Positions 1-9,387 of a stretch of DNA of 64,000 nucleotides are shown here, one piece after another (position 1 is the first letter of the stretch; each line of letters begins with the position of its first letter). The stretch is from Citrifermentans bremense. Its GTDB lineage: Bacteria; Desulfobacterota; Desulfuromonadia; Geobacterales; Geobacteraceae. The notes under the pieces were generated by a model. It made no database searches and was not told the origin of the DNA. It was given only the letters and a program-made list of their open reading frames with translations. The stretch lies in the NCBI RefSeq assembly GCF_014218275.1, contig NZ_AP023213.1, positions 2,210,001 through 2,274,000 of the forward strand, written 5' to 3'. The position numbers and the translations under genes were made by a program.

Positions 1-3000
1 GCCACCGGGGCCAACGCTGCTGGAGAGATGGGGGCGCCCAGGATCAACTGTTGCTGCTGCTGGAGCAGGGTCTGGAAGGTCCTCGTTGCGACCTCTTGCC
101 CTTCGAGGAAGCGGCGGTGCAGTTGTGCCGTATCCTCCTGCATCCGCTGCAGGACCGCCATCCCTTCACGCGCCAGGCGCAGCGATTCCCCGAGTGCAGC
201 CTGTGGCGCCGCGGCTGCGGCCGGAGCGGGCTGGTGAACAGGTTGCTGGGGCGTAGCAGGCGCGGCCTGGTAGGCGGGCTGCGGTGCTTGCGCGGTTGCC
301 GCTTGCGGAGCGGCGGGTGCAGCCACGGCGGCCGGTTTTGGCTGAACGGGCGGCTTCTTCGGTTTGGGTTTGCTGTAGTTGGCGCCGCAGATGGGAATGC
401 TCAAAAGCGGTTTTTTCCCTGCGGGAGCCGGGCGGTACTCCTCGTCCCAGGCGGCGAGCTTGACGCCATACCCAAGCACGGCCAGTTGCGCGAGGCAACG
501 GCCAAGGTCGGCCACGCCGACGCGCTTGCCCGAGGAAGAGTCGAGGGCGACGGCCGTGTGGGGGCGGTCGGCGAGGATGGCGGAGACAAGCCCGGTCAAC
601 CTGTTGCCGGGGCCTGCTTCGACGAAGCTGCTGATGCCGGCCGCGTACATGGCCTCGATCTCGGCTACGAATTCAACCGGCATCGCGAGCTGGGAGGCGA
701 GCTGCGCCTTGGCGGCTGCGGAGTCCTCGGGGTAGACCGCGGCCGTGGTGTTGGCGTAGACCGGTATCTTCGCCTTAGGCATCTCGATCTTGTCTAGTGC
801 GGCCAGGAACGGGGTGGCGGCGTCAGCGACGAGTTGGCTGTGGAAAGCGGCTGCGACCGGAAGTTCCTTGCAGGTAAGGCCACGACCCTTGAAGACCTCG
901 ACGGCGCGCTTGATCTCGGCGCTGGCGCCGGAAAGGACCGCCTGGGTGGGGGCGTTCTTGTTGGCGATCACCAGGTCCAGCTTCTCGGCAGCGACCACCT
1001 CGGCGATCTTTTCCAACGGCGCGGAGACGGCCAGCATGCTCCCCTTGTCCCCTTTTCCCGCGCCCATCAACTCACCGCGCAGACGCGACAGGGCGTGCAG
1101 GGCGTTTTCGTCCAGCCTTCCTGCGGCGCAAAGTGCGGTCAGCTCGCCGTAGCTGTGGCCGGCGACTCCTTGAGGCTCCAGGCCGAAGGATTGCAAGAGG
1201 TGCAGCGCGCCGAGGCTCACGGCGCCGATGGCGGGTTGAGCCGCCTGGGTCGCCCGCAGGGCCTCTTCCTGCTTGGTGCGGCTCTCTTCGTCGAAGGCGG
1301 AAGGGGGGTAGATGAGGTCGGAAAGCCTCCTGCCGTCGGTGGAGGTGAACCCTTCGTTGGCATCGGAGATTGCGTCCAAAAGCTGCGGGAAGCGGCAGGC
1401 GAGGTCGTTCAGCATGCCGGTGTACTGCGAGCCCTGTCCCGGGAAGAGCATGCCGAGCTTGCCGGCGGCGCCGCAGCCGAAGAAGGCCCCGTCGGGGGTC
1501 TGCCAGGCCGATTTGGAGTTCTTTTCCAGCATGGCCTTGGCGTTCTTCACCAGCGAGGCGATGTTGGTTTTGCCGCGCTCGACCACCAGGGCGAGGCGCA
1601 TGGCCCCTTTGGGATCGAAGCTCGCGCGGGAGTGGTAAGCGAGCTCCCTGACGGCGCTCCAGGTTGCGTCTGTGGGCACCCGGTCCAGCGCGGCGGCAAG
1701 CGCTGCGGCGTCGGCGCCGGAAAAGGCGAGTACCTGGCTGTTGCCGTCCCAGTCGGCGGCCTTTTTCTCGGGGCGGTATTCCTCCAGTACCACGTGGAAG
1801 TTAGAGCCGCCGAAACCGAAGGCGCTGACCGCTGCGCGGCGCGGGACATCGGGGCGCGGGAACCAGGGGCGCTTCTCCCTGGCGAGGTAGAAGGGGGATT
1901 TCTCTCCGACCACCTCTTTTTGCGGGGTCTGCACCTTGATGGTCGGGGGGATCACCTTGTGGTGCAGCGCGAGCGCCGCCTTGATGAGACCAGCGGAACC
2001 CGCGGCGGCCTTGGTGTGGCCAATCTGGGACTTGACCGAGCCCAGGCAGCACCAGGGAAGCTCAGACTCGCCGTAGACCTCGCGCAGCGCAGTCATCTCG
2101 ACGGCGTCGCCGACCTTGGTGCCGGTGCCGTGGGCCTCAATCAGGCCGATGCTCTGCGGTATGACGTCCGCATTCTTGTAGGCGTTCAGGAGCGCGTTCT
2201 TCTGGCCTGCCGCACTCGGGGCGTAGATCGCGTCACCCTTGCCGTCGCTGGAGGAACCGACGCCGCGCACCACCGCGTAAATCCTGTCGCCGTCGCGCTC
2301 GGCGTCGGCAAGGCGCTTCAGGACCACGAGCCCGAGCCCCTCGCCCAGGATGGTGCCATCGGCGGAAACGTCGAAGGGCTTCGCGTTACCGGTAGGCGAG
2401 AGGGCGGGGGTCTTGCTGAAGCACATGTACATGAAGATGTCGTTGAAGGTGTCGATGCCGCCGGTCACGACGATGTCGGATTTGCCGGAGGCGAGCTCCA
2501 TGGAAGCCAGGTGCAGAGCGCTGAAGGAACTGGCGCAGGCCGCGTCGACGACGCAGTTGGTCCCGCCCAGGTCGTACTGCTTGCTGATGCGGCCGGCGAC
2601 CACGTTCCCCAGAAGACCCGGGAAGGAGTTTTCCTGCCACTGGACGTAGGAGTCCGAGATCCGCTCCACGACGTCGTTGGCGGTCGCCTCGTCGACGCCT
2701 GCGTCCTTCAGGGCGGAGCGCCAGATCGGGTGACCCAGGCGCGCGCCCAGCGGTATCACCAGCTCCAGCGTGCCGGTCACACCGATGATGACCGAGGCGC
2801 GGCTCTTGTCGAAGCTGCGGTCGGGGCCGTACCCCGCGTCCTTCAAAGCCTGACCGGCCGCGACGAGCCCCAAAAGCTGGGAGGTGTCGATCGCCTCCAG
2901 GACGTTGGGGGGTATGTTGAACTCCATCGGATTGAAGTCGACGGGGGAGAGGAATCCGCCACGCCGGCCATAGGTGCGGTCCGGACTCTTCTGGTTTTCG

Positions 3001-3182
3001 TCGTAGTAGGCATCCACCGGCCAGTGGGTCTCGGGGACCTCGGTGATGGCGTCGATCCCATCTGCGATGTTGGCCCAGTAGGCGTCACGGTCGTCGGCCT
3101 TGGGAAAAAGGCAACCGATGCCGATGATGGCAAGCTGAGTTCCGTTACTGGAGGAGGCCGGCTTCAGATCGTCAGTTTTCAA
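1..3182 (-). CDS. pfaA: PfaA-type polyketide/PUFA synthase, KS-AT portion (3' end beyond window)
   Basis: This is a large iterative synthase related to PfaA, which builds polyunsaturated or other secondary lipids on tandem carrier domains. The N-terminal ketosynthase (residues about 18-470) shows DAACASS with catalytic Cys216, EAHGTGT with His351 and GHTKAAAG with His389, the usual C-H-H spacing. A malonyl-type acyltransferase follows (about 560-860), with GQGSQ and GHSYG (Ser677). A long Ala/Pro/Gln linker then leads to the window edge; in PfaA the carrier-protein repeats and a ketoreductase would come next but cannot be seen. I chose a TTG start because AAGGAG lies eight bases upstream and the TTG overlaps the pfaD stop codon (TTGA). 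This coupling indicates co-transcription with pfaD. The product is unknown; these synthases also make non-PUFA lipids. Confidence 0.9.
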   Translation of the reverse strand, partial: MKTDDLKPASSSNGTQLAIIGIGCLFPKADDRDAYWANIADGIDAITEVPETHWPVDAYYDENQKSPDRTYGRRGGFLSPVDFNPMEFNIPPNVLEAIDTSQLLGLVAAGQALKDAGYGPDRSFDKSRASVIIGVTGTLELVIPLGARLGHPIWRSALKDAGVDEATANDVVERISDSYVQWQENSFPGLLGNVVAGRISKQYDLGGTNCVVDAACASSFSALHLASMELASGKSDIVVTGGIDTFNDIFMYMCFSKTPALSPTGNAKPFDVSADGTILGEGLGLVVLKRLADAERDGDRIYAVVRGVGSSSDGKGDAIYAPSAAGQKNALLNAYKNADVIPQSIGLIEAHGTGTKVGDAVEMTALREVYGESELPWCCLGSVKSQIGHTKAAAGSAGLIKAALALHHKVIPPTIKVQTPQKEVVGEKSPFYLAREKRPWFPRPDVPRRAAVSAFGFGGSNFHVVLEEYRPEKKAADWDGNSQVLAFSGADAAALAAALDRVPTDATWSAVRELAYHSRASFDPKGAMRLALVVERGKTNIASLVKNAKAMLEKNSKSAWQTPDGAFFGCGAAGKLGMLFPGQGSQYTGMLNDLACRFPQLLDAISDANEGFTSTDGRRLSDLIYPPSAFDEESRTKQEEALRATQAAQPAIGAVSLGALHLLQSFGLEPQGVAGHSYGELTALCAAGRLDENALHALSRLRGELMGAGKGDKGSMLAVSAPLEKIAEVVAAEKLDLVIANKNAPTQAVLSGASAEIKRAVEVFKGRGLTCKELPVAAAFHSQLVADAATPFLAALDKIEMPKAKIPVYANTTAAVYPEDSAAAKAQLASQLAMPVEFVAEIEAMYAAGISSFVEAGPGNRLTGLVSAILADRPHTAVALDSSSGKRVGVADLGRCLAQLAVLGYGVKLAAWDEEYRPAPAGKKPLLSIPICGANYSKPKPKKPPVQPKPAAVAAPAAPQAATAQAPQPAYQAAPATPQQPVHQPAPAAAAAPQAALGESLRLAREGMAVLQRMQEDTAQLHRRFLEGQEVATRTFQTLLQQQQQLILGAPISPAALAPV

Positions 3183-4843
3183 CAAAGGTACTCCTTGATT
3201 TGTGCGATTTCGAGAGGTTGCGGTGCAATTTCATCCATCCGGAGCTCGATACCCTGGCTGCGCAGGAAGTTCGCGCGGTTAAGTGCCGCCGCGCCGTACA
3301 GGATGTTGAGGGCCACGGCTTCGACCTTGCGGTTGTCGGGGGCGTCGAGGAAGGAGCCGGAGGCCCATTCGTTGAAGGCTCCCATGGCGGGGCCGCACCA
3401 GACCTGGTAGTCCATGCGCCGCGGTTCGAGGCCGTCCTTGGCCCAGTGCGCTGCCATGCCCAGGTACCAGCGGAACACCAGGGCCATCAGGTGTTTCGGG
3501 TCGCGCTCCGCGCGTTCGACCTGTGCGGGGTCGCGCTTTTCGAAGAAGGCGCGGGTGTCACGCCAGATGTCGGCGAGCGGCGCCAGGAAAAGCGTCTTCT
3601 CCAGCTTCTCGCGCTCGGCTGCGGGGATGTCGTCCAGGCTGTTGCAGGCGCGGTAGATCTCGTAGAGCTTCTGGGCGCGCATGGGGAACATGGTGCCGCG
3701 CTTCAATACCTGCACGGTGACCCCCATCTCGAACATGTCGGCGGCGGGGGCCATGGTCACGTCGGCCTGACGGGTGCCGGCGAGCATGGTGCGCACTGTG
3801 TCGGAGGTACCGGACTCGACGCAGGCCTGGTTGACCGACCCGGTCACCACATAGGCAGCGCCCATGGAAAAGGCGGCCGCCGCTGAGGCCGGGGTCGAGA
3901 CGCCGCCGCCAAGTCCCACCCGCAGGCGGCAACTGTAGCCGTACTGCCGCTGCAGCTTCGCGGCCAGGGCGTTGATGGTCGGGAAGAGGGCGAGGGCTGG
4001 GCGGTTGTCGGTATGGCCGCCGGAGTCCGCCTCGGCGGTCACGTCCTGCGCCAGCGGGACCAGCTCGGCCAGTTCGGCCTGCTCCGCGGTGATGGAGCCG
4101 TTGGCAACCAGCGCGCGCAAAAGTTTTTCCGGAGCCGGCGCGAAGAACTTCGCCGCAAGTTCCTCGCGGGAGACCTTGGCGATGATGCGGTTCGGGGTCA
4201 CGATGGTGCCGTCGGCGGCGCGCCTGATGCCGTGCAGCCGGTACCTGACCAGGGGGAGCGTCAGAGCCAAAAAGGCCGAGGCCTCGATGATGCGGATCCC
4301 CTTCTTGATGTAGAGCTCGGCAAGCTCCTTCTCCAGCTCGGGCTCGTGCGGGGAGTGGATCAGGTTGAAGCCGAAGGGAATCTCGCCCAGGGAGGCCTTG
4401 AGGCGGTCGGCTGTCTCGGAGACGGTGGCAAGCGGGAGACCAGCTGCACCGAAGAAGCCGAGCATCCCGGCGCGACCCAGTTCCTCGGCCATTGCCGCGG
4501 AGCTGATCCCCTTGGCCATGGAGCCGCCGACGTAGGGAAAGCGGATGCCCAGGTCGCGGCAAAAAGAGGGATCCCCCAGGTTTTCCGGCAAGCAGGGGGG
4601 GGCGTAGCCTGCAACCGGCAGTGCGCCAGGATTTCCAGCGCCGAGACGGACGACGCCTCCCAGTCTCGGGACAACGGTCCCTCCCTTTTCCACGAGATAA
4701 AGCGGCTGGCGTACGTAACGGAGGGCGTCTCTCAGCGTCGACGCTTTCTGAGGGGGGGCGTCCGTGGCGGGGTGCCACGATCCCAGGTTCTCCAGGCTTG
4801 CAGAGCGAGCGGTATGGTCACCCTGTAGTGAAAATTGATCCAA
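3179..4843 (-). CDS. pfaD: PfaD family flavoprotein (PUFA/polyketide synthase enoyl reductase)
   Basis: The protein has about 554 residues and resembles PfaD, an FMN-dependent TIM-barrel protein of the nitronate monooxygenase superfamily. PfaD acts as the trans enoyl reductase of PUFA synthases. Visible family blocks include the GISSAAMAEELG segment, NLIHSPHEPELE, a GGHTDNRP phosphate-binding loop, RVGLGGGVSTPASAAAAF and the GTRQADVTMAPAADMFE stretch. No ATG lies near the N-terminus. I chose the TTG at 4843 because AGGAG sits eight bases upstream; an earlier TTG at 4921 in the same frame is also possible. The stop overlaps the start of the PfaA-like gene. In the usual marine clusters pfaD is last, but here it comes first. 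Confidence 0.88.
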   Translation of the reverse strand: MDQFSLQGDHTARSASLENLGSWHPATDAPPQKASTLRDALRYVRQPLYLVEKGGTVVPRLGGVVRLGAGNPGALPVAGYAPPCLPENLGDPSFCRDLGIRFPYVGGSMAKGISSAAMAEELGRAGMLGFFGAAGLPLATVSETADRLKASLGEIPFGFNLIHSPHEPELEKELAELYIKKGIRIIEASAFLALTLPLVRYRLHGIRRAADGTIVTPNRIIAKVSREELAAKFFAPAPEKLLRALVANGSITAEQAELAELVPLAQDVTAEADSGGHTDNRPALALFPTINALAAKLQRQYGYSCRLRVGLGGGVSTPASAAAAFSMGAAYVVTGSVNQACVESGTSDTVRTMLAGTRQADVTMAPAADMFEMGVTVQVLKRGTMFPMRAQKLYEIYRACNSLDDIPAAEREKLEKTLFLAPLADIWRDTRAFFEKRDPAQVERAERDPKHLMALVFRWYLGMAAHWAKDGLEPRRMDYQVWCGPAMGAFNEWASGSFLDAPDNRKVEAVALNILYGAAALNRANFLRSQGIELRMDEIAPQPLEIAQIKEYLC

Positions 4844-5101
4844 ACGGGCTTCTCCTGTTGCCAGCGAATTTGCAGCGGAATTGCGATGGCCTAAAAGAGT
4901 AATAGTTCGGCAGAAGGACAAGCTTGGGCATGGAAGAGGCAGGTCCAGGCATCGTCGATTGTACTTGTCTCAAGCGGGTTTAGCAGAACGGACCGGTCGC
5001 CCACTTTAGCAGAGTATGTGTACATTAAATCGAGCAAAAAGGCAAGACAAGACGCGGTTTCAGCCAACTTTTAGCTGCACCTGATTGGAGCGGCCCAACC
5101 G

Positions 5102-5770
5102 TCATCTCCCGGTTTTGAGCTTTATGGCCTGAACCACGTACGGGTAGAGTGTGTCCGTGACAATGACATAACCTTGAGGATTGGGATGGATGCCATCCGA
5201 AAGGTTGAGGTTCTCCTCTCCAGCGACTTTATCCAGGAAGAACGGGACCAGTATCAGCTTTCGCTCCTTGGCGACCCGCGGATAGATCGCCAAGAACTTG
5301 TCGCGATAGGGAGAGCCCATGTTGGTAAGCATCTGCATCCCCGCCAGGACCACGACCACTTTCTTTGACTGCAGCGTCGTCACGATGCGGTCGATGTTCC
5401 TGTGGGTCAATTCCGGGTCCTGGCCGCGCAGTCCGTCGTTGGCGCCGGTCTCAAGGATCACTATGTCGGGTTGGAGTTTCAGTATCCAGTCGATCCGGGC
5501 GAGTGTGCCGGTGCTTGTCTCGCCGCTGATGCCGGCATTCACCACGCGCCACTTGTACCCTGCCTCGTTGAGTTTACGTTCCAGGCGGGCGGGGTAGGCG
5601 TCGGTCTCCGGGACGCCTTGTCCGGCGGTCAGGCTGTCGCCGACCGCGACGATGGTTCCGCTGTAGGCAGGCTTGTCGGTGGCGGTCACGGCAGGCTCCT
5701 TCTCCTTCTGGCATGAGATCAGAAGAGTGGCGAATAAGATGGTTAAGGCACTAAACCTCAAGTTGAACAT
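5102..5770 (-). CDS. tesA: GDSL/SGNH esterase lipoprotein, TesA-like
   Basis: A 222-residue SGNH-family hydrolase resembling TesA (thioesterase I/lysophospholipase/arylesterase). The N-terminus is a lipoprotein signal with lipobox LLIS followed by Cys20, so the enzyme should be anchored in a membrane facing the periplasm. Block I is GDSLTAG with nucleophile Ser46. The block II Gly is in NAGISGET, the block III Asn is in ETGANDGL, and the block V Asp/His pair is in DGIHPN. GGAGG lies four bases before the ATG. It is the last gene of an operon behind the YbbP- and YbbA-like genes; in E. coli tesA lies beside ybbA-ybbP but divergently. Natural substrates cannot be deduced. Confidence 0.9.
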   Translation of the reverse strand: MFNLRFSALTILFATLLISCQKEKEPAVTATDKPAYSGTIVAVGDSLTAGQGVPETDAYPARLERKLNEAGYKWRVVNAGISGETSTGTLARIDWILKLQPDIVILETGANDGLRGQDPELTHRNIDRIVTTLQSKKVVVVLAGMQMLTNMGSPYRDKFLAIYPRVAKERKLILVPFFLDKVAGEENLNLSDGIHPNPQGYVIVTDTLYPYVVQAIKLKTGR

Positions 5771-5790
5771 GAAACCTCCGCAAAGCTGCT

Positions 5791-8289
5791 TTACTCGTCC
5801 GACTGCTCCCGCAAAAACGCAACGGGCTTCTGGTAGAGGATGGGGAGCGCTACGGCCAGGCCGACGATCAGCACCAGCATGGTGGTCCCCAACAGCAGCA
5901 ACAGGCTGTCGCGGAAATAGGGCTGATACGGCATGTCCAGTCCCTTACGGCAGATGATCAGGCTCCCCAACTGAGAAATCAACAGCGCGATAACCCCGCT
6001 TACCAGCCCAATAACCAGGTTCTCCGCGGCGAAGACCTTGAGCACGAAACCCCTGCGCGCCCCAAGTATCGTGAAATACACCGCTTCCTGGATCCTGGCG
6101 TAGCGCGTGGCGAAGACGGAGCTGATTATGATCAGGACCCCGGCTGCGACGCTGAACGAGGTGAAGAACCTGACGATGCTGGAAAGCCGCTGCATGATCC
6201 TGCCGAAGACGGTGACGGTCTCGGTCAGGTCGATGACGCTCACGTTGGGAAAGGCCGCAACCACCCGGTTTTGCAGAGCGCTGATCCCGGCCTTGTCGAC
6301 CTTGACGGCGGCGAAGAAGGTCTGCGGAGCTTGGGAGAGGACCGAGTCGGGGAAAACGAAGTAGAAAAATGGGGAAAAACCGCTGCTTGTACGGGTGCGC
6401 ACGCTGGAGACGCGGGCGGTGATCGGAAGCCCCTGTATCCGGAAGCTCACCCGGTCCCCCACCTTCATCTCGTGCATCTTCACCACCGTGTCCAGCACGG
6501 AGACCTGCGGCTCGGTCCAGTCCTTGCGGAACAGGGTACTGCCGGACTCGATCCGCTCGTCGGGGAGCAGGTACTCACGGTAGGTGAGGTTCATCTCGCG
6601 CGCAAGGTTGTCCCCCCTGGATTTCCGCTCCCGTGTCGGGTCTATGGGTGCGTCGTTCACCGCGGTCACGTTCCCCTTGACGATGGGGTAGAAGGCTGCG
6701 CCGGGGCCGACCATGTGCGCGAAGGGGTCGCGCTGGTCAGGCTGGATGTCGATGAAAAAGACGTTGGGGGCGCCGGGAGGGAAGGAGTCGATGAAGGTGG
6801 CGTCCAGGTTCTTCTCCACCAGGTTTATGGCGAAGATCACGGCGAAGGCCGCGGAAAGGGTGACCATGATGGAAAGCGAGGCGTTGTGGGGCCGGAAAAG
6901 CCCCTTGAGCGCCTGGCGCAAGGCGAGGTTTCGAGGCCGGCTCCGCTTCAGGAAGCGGAGGGTGAGCGCTGCCAGGAGATAGGAAATCAGGATCAGCGAC
7001 ACCAGGGAAAGCATGAAGTAAAGGCCTGTCTTCAGGTCCCGCAGCCGGATGAGCACCATGAAGAGGAAGAACAAAGCGCCCAAGCTGGCGATGATCCAGG
7101 TGGAGCTGTTCCAAAGGGTCACCGCTTCCTCCTTCCCGAAGATGGCCCTGGGCTTCACCTCTTTCAGCCGGTACAGGGGGAGGAAGGTGAAGAGAAGCAC
7201 CACCAAAAGCCCGATCGCCATCCCCTGGACGATCGCCGCTGGCGAGACCTGCAAGGTCACCTGGGCCGGTATCAGACCGCTGAAAAGAACTGGGAGGTAG
7301 CGCTGCAGCGCTAAACTGCCGCCGAGCCCGGCCACGGTCCCGACAAAGCCCAGGATCAGGGTGAGCCCCAGGAAATGCCCGATGATGAAGCGGCTTCTCG
7401 CGCCCAGCGCCTTCATCACGGCTATGGTCCGCTCCTGCTCTTTCAGGAGCGCAAAAAGCGTGCTCTGGATGCCGAAGCCGGAAAGAAGCAGGGTGAAGAT
7501 GCCGCTTAGGTTCAGGAAGAAAAGGAGGTTGTCGAAGAAGCGCTTCACGCGCGAGCCCGCGTTCTTGTAAGTCTCGACCCTGACCCGCCCGTCGCTGCCG
7601 GCCGCGGCACTAAGCTCTGACGCGACCTTTTCCAGCTTCGGCGGATCCAGTATCTGGACCAGGGTGACGTGCTCGACGCGGCTCCCCTTGCCGATCAAGG
7701 CGAGGCGGTCGCGGTCCGCCGCGGCTACGAAGACCCGGGGACCGAGGGCGAAGAAATTCACCGGACGGTCCGGCTCCTGCAGCACGACGTCTTTTATGGT
7801 CAGCACCGCGTTCCCTATCCTGAGCGGGTCGCCGATTTGAAGCCTGAGCCGGTCCAGCAGCACCTTTTCCACCACCAGGCTTCCTGGGGTGAGTACCTTT
7901 GCGAAGGGACGGCCGGAGGCAAGGCGCACCGCTCCGTAAAAGGGGTACCCCGGTTCCACGACCTTGATGTTGCACAAAAGCGAGGCGTCGGCCGCAGGCT
8001 TTTGCACCACGGAATAGAACTCCCAGAAACGCGCGTTCCTGATCTCGCGCCGGTCTGTAAGCAGGGCCACCTCGCGCTCCAGGCCCTGCGGGATGGGGGC
8101 GTGGGACTTGATGATGATGTCGGCGGCGTGCAGGGACTGGGCGTCGCGCAGAAGCGAACTCTCCACGCTCTCGCGGAAGCTCCCCAGGGAGACCAGGGTG
8201 ATCATGGAGAGGGCGACGCAAAGTACGAAGACGGCGCACTGCCTCTTGGCGCCGGCCATCTGGCGCAGCAGGAATTTCGTGTTAACCAT
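5791..8289 (-). CDS. ybbP: ABC transporter permease, YbbP/FtsX-like
   Basis: An 832-residue inner-membrane protein of the FtsX/MacB permease superfamily, closest in architecture to YbbP. An N-terminal transmembrane helix (about 17-38) is followed by a periplasmic domain and three helices around residues 255-370. A second FtsX-like half follows, with helices near 395-450 and 475-490, another extracytoplasmic domain, and three C-terminal helices from about 700 to 820. This duplicated layout of about ten helices is typical of the family. The start overlaps the end of the ATPase gene by eight bases, and the SD GGAGC lies in the coding end of that gene. Family members are thought to act on lipids or lipoproteins rather than importing nutrients; the actual substrate is unknown. 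Confidence 0.9.
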   Translation of the reverse strand: MVNTKFLLRQMAGAKRQCAVFVLCVALSMITLVSLGSFRESVESSLLRDAQSLHAADIIIKSHAPIPQGLEREVALLTDRREIRNARFWEFYSVVQKPAADASLLCNIKVVEPGYPFYGAVRLASGRPFAKVLTPGSLVVEKVLLDRLRLQIGDPLRIGNAVLTIKDVVLQEPDRPVNFFALGPRVFVAAADRDRLALIGKGSRVEHVTLVQILDPPKLEKVASELSAAAGSDGRVRVETYKNAGSRVKRFFDNLLFFLNLSGIFTLLLSGFGIQSTLFALLKEQERTIAVMKALGARSRFIIGHFLGLTLILGFVGTVAGLGGSLALQRYLPVLFSGLIPAQVTLQVSPAAIVQGMAIGLLVVLLFTFLPLYRLKEVKPRAIFGKEEAVTLWNSSTWIIASLGALFFLFMVLIRLRDLKTGLYFMLSLVSLILISYLLAALTLRFLKRSRPRNLALRQALKGLFRPHNASLSIMVTLSAAFAVIFAINLVEKNLDATFIDSFPPGAPNVFFIDIQPDQRDPFAHMVGPGAAFYPIVKGNVTAVNDAPIDPTRERKSRGDNLAREMNLTYREYLLPDERIESGSTLFRKDWTEPQVSVLDTVVKMHEMKVGDRVSFRIQGLPITARVSSVRTRTSSGFSPFFYFVFPDSVLSQAPQTFFAAVKVDKAGISALQNRVVAAFPNVSVIDLTETVTVFGRIMQRLSSIVRFFTSFSVAAGVLIIISSVFATRYARIQEAVYFTILGARRGFVLKVFAAENLVIGLVSGVIALLISQLGSLIICRKGLDMPYQPYFRDSLLLLLGTTMLVLIVGLAVALPILYQKPVAFLREQSDE

Positions 8290-8962
8290 GCTCCTGCCCC
8301 GTGACGATCCTGCCGTCCCTGAGCGTCACCACGCGATGCGCCCGCTGGGCGATCTCGGGGCTGTGCGTCACCAGGATGAGCGTCGTGCCGCGCTCGCGCT
8401 GCAGTTCCAAAAGCAGTTCCAGGATCGCGGCTCCGTTTATGGAATCGAGGTTGCCGGTTGGCTCGTCGGCGAAGATGATGCGCGGGTCGTTGATGAGGGC
8501 ACGGCAGATGGCGCAGCGCTGCTTCTCGCCACCGGAGAGCTGGTGCGGAAAACTCGCGAGTCTCCCCGAGAGTCCCACCCTTTCCAGGAGGGCCTCCGCC
8601 TTGCCGCGGGCCGCCGGATCGCCTTTCAGCTCCGCCGGGAACATCACGTTCTCCAGCGCGTTCAGGGACGGGACCAGGTGGAAGGACTGGAAGACGAACC
8701 CGAAGGCGCTGTTTCTCAAGGGGGCGAGGGCGTCTTCGCCCAGGTCGGTTATGTCCTCGCCGGCGATGAGAACCCTTCCCAAGTCCGGGCGGTCCAACCC
8801 GGAAAGGATGGTGAGCAGCGTCGACTTGCCGCTGCCGCTTTCCCCCTTCACCACCAGGAACTCGCCGGCCTCGACCGACAGCGACACTGAGTCGAGCACC
8901 TTGATCAAGCGGTTTCCGATACGGTAGCTTTTGCTGACGTCTTGGCTTTGCAGGATAGTCAT
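8282..8962 (-). CDS. ybbA: ABC transporter ATP-binding protein, YbbA/LolD-like
   Basis: A 226-residue ATPase that would drive the adjacent YbbP-like permease. Walker A is GESGSGKST (residues 40-48), the Q-loop is FVFQSFHLVPSL, the signature is LSGGEKQR, Walker B is IIFADEPTGNLD, and the switch His is in LVTHSPE. The length and the SFHLVPSLNALENV segment are typical of the MacB/LolD/YbbA group. It is the first gene of the three-gene operon ybbA-ybbP-tesA. The ribosome binding site before the ATG is weak, but no better in-frame start is seen. Confidence 0.92.
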   Translation of the reverse strand: MTILQSQDVSKSYRIGNRLIKVLDSVSLSVEAGEFLVVKGESGSGKSTLLTILSGLDRPDLGRVLIAGEDITDLGEDALAPLRNSAFGFVFQSFHLVPSLNALENVMFPAELKGDPAARGKAEALLERVGLSGRLASFPHQLSGGEKQRCAICRALINDPRIIFADEPTGNLDSINGAAILELLLELQRERGTTLILVTHSPEIAQRAHRVVTLRDGRIVTGQEHG

Positions 8963-9050
8963 CTGGCCCGGGATCCTTTTTAGCTCTGGAAGGTTTATAG
9001 TTAAAAGTTTTTTATTATACTCTCCCGATCATGTGATCGAGGATGGTGCC

Positions 9051-9263
9051 ATGCAAAACTCCAGATGTCGACAGGAAAAAAGGGATCCGGATTTTGCCCG
9101 GTGCAGGACCAGCAGCGTCGGCGCTGTCATGCCCGGAAGCGGGATGGAGATGTTCTACTGCGGCATAGATTACGCCGAGTGCAGGTACGCGCTGCCAGTG
9201 GGCTATGACTACCTCTGCAAACACAAGAGCAACTACGCCTTCGCCAGGGAAGAAGATCGCTGA
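9051..9263 (+). CDS. small Cys-rich hypothetical protein
   Basis: A 70-residue protein that I do not recognise as a named family. The chosen ATG has GAGG eight bases upstream; an in-frame extension upstream looks like untranslated sequence. Five cysteines occur at Cys6, Cys18 and then in MFYCGIDYAEC and YLCKHK, with aromatic residues between them. This suggests a small metal-binding or disulfide-containing cytoplasmic protein; no signal peptide is visible. It is transcribed divergently from the ybbA-like gene, and an overlapping minus-strand reading frame has no recognisable content. Confidence is moderate because it rests on start context and composition only. Confidence 0.55.
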   Translation: MQNSRCRQEKRDPDFARCRTSSVGAVMPGSGMEMFYCGIDYAECRYALPVGYDYLCKHKSNYAFAREEDR

Positions 9264-9317
9264 TCCAGTCCCCGCAAATCCTTTACCAAGCAGGTCTCTA
9301 TGTTGTTCACAAAATAA

Positions 9318-9347
9318 GCGGGAGCAGGTCGTATGACCTGCTCCCGC
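9318..9347 (-). terminator. hairpin terminator after rubredoxin gene
   Basis: A perfect 13-bp stem with a four-base loop, followed on the minus strand by TTATTTTG. It lies 41 bases past the rubredoxin stop and fits an intrinsic terminator of the usp-rubredoxin operon. An A-rich flank on the plus side is its complement, so it may also act weakly for the plus-strand small gene. Confidence 0.75.
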
Positions 9348-9387
9348 AGGTGGATCTCGTGGCTTGTCCGAACCCTTTTGCCCTTTT

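Noticed and set aside
834-3410. An 858-codon open frame on the plus strand
   Set aside because: It lies opposite the PfaA-like gene, whose KS and AT motifs are unambiguous on the minus strand; the plus-strand translation has no recognisable motif and is a GC-rich shadow.
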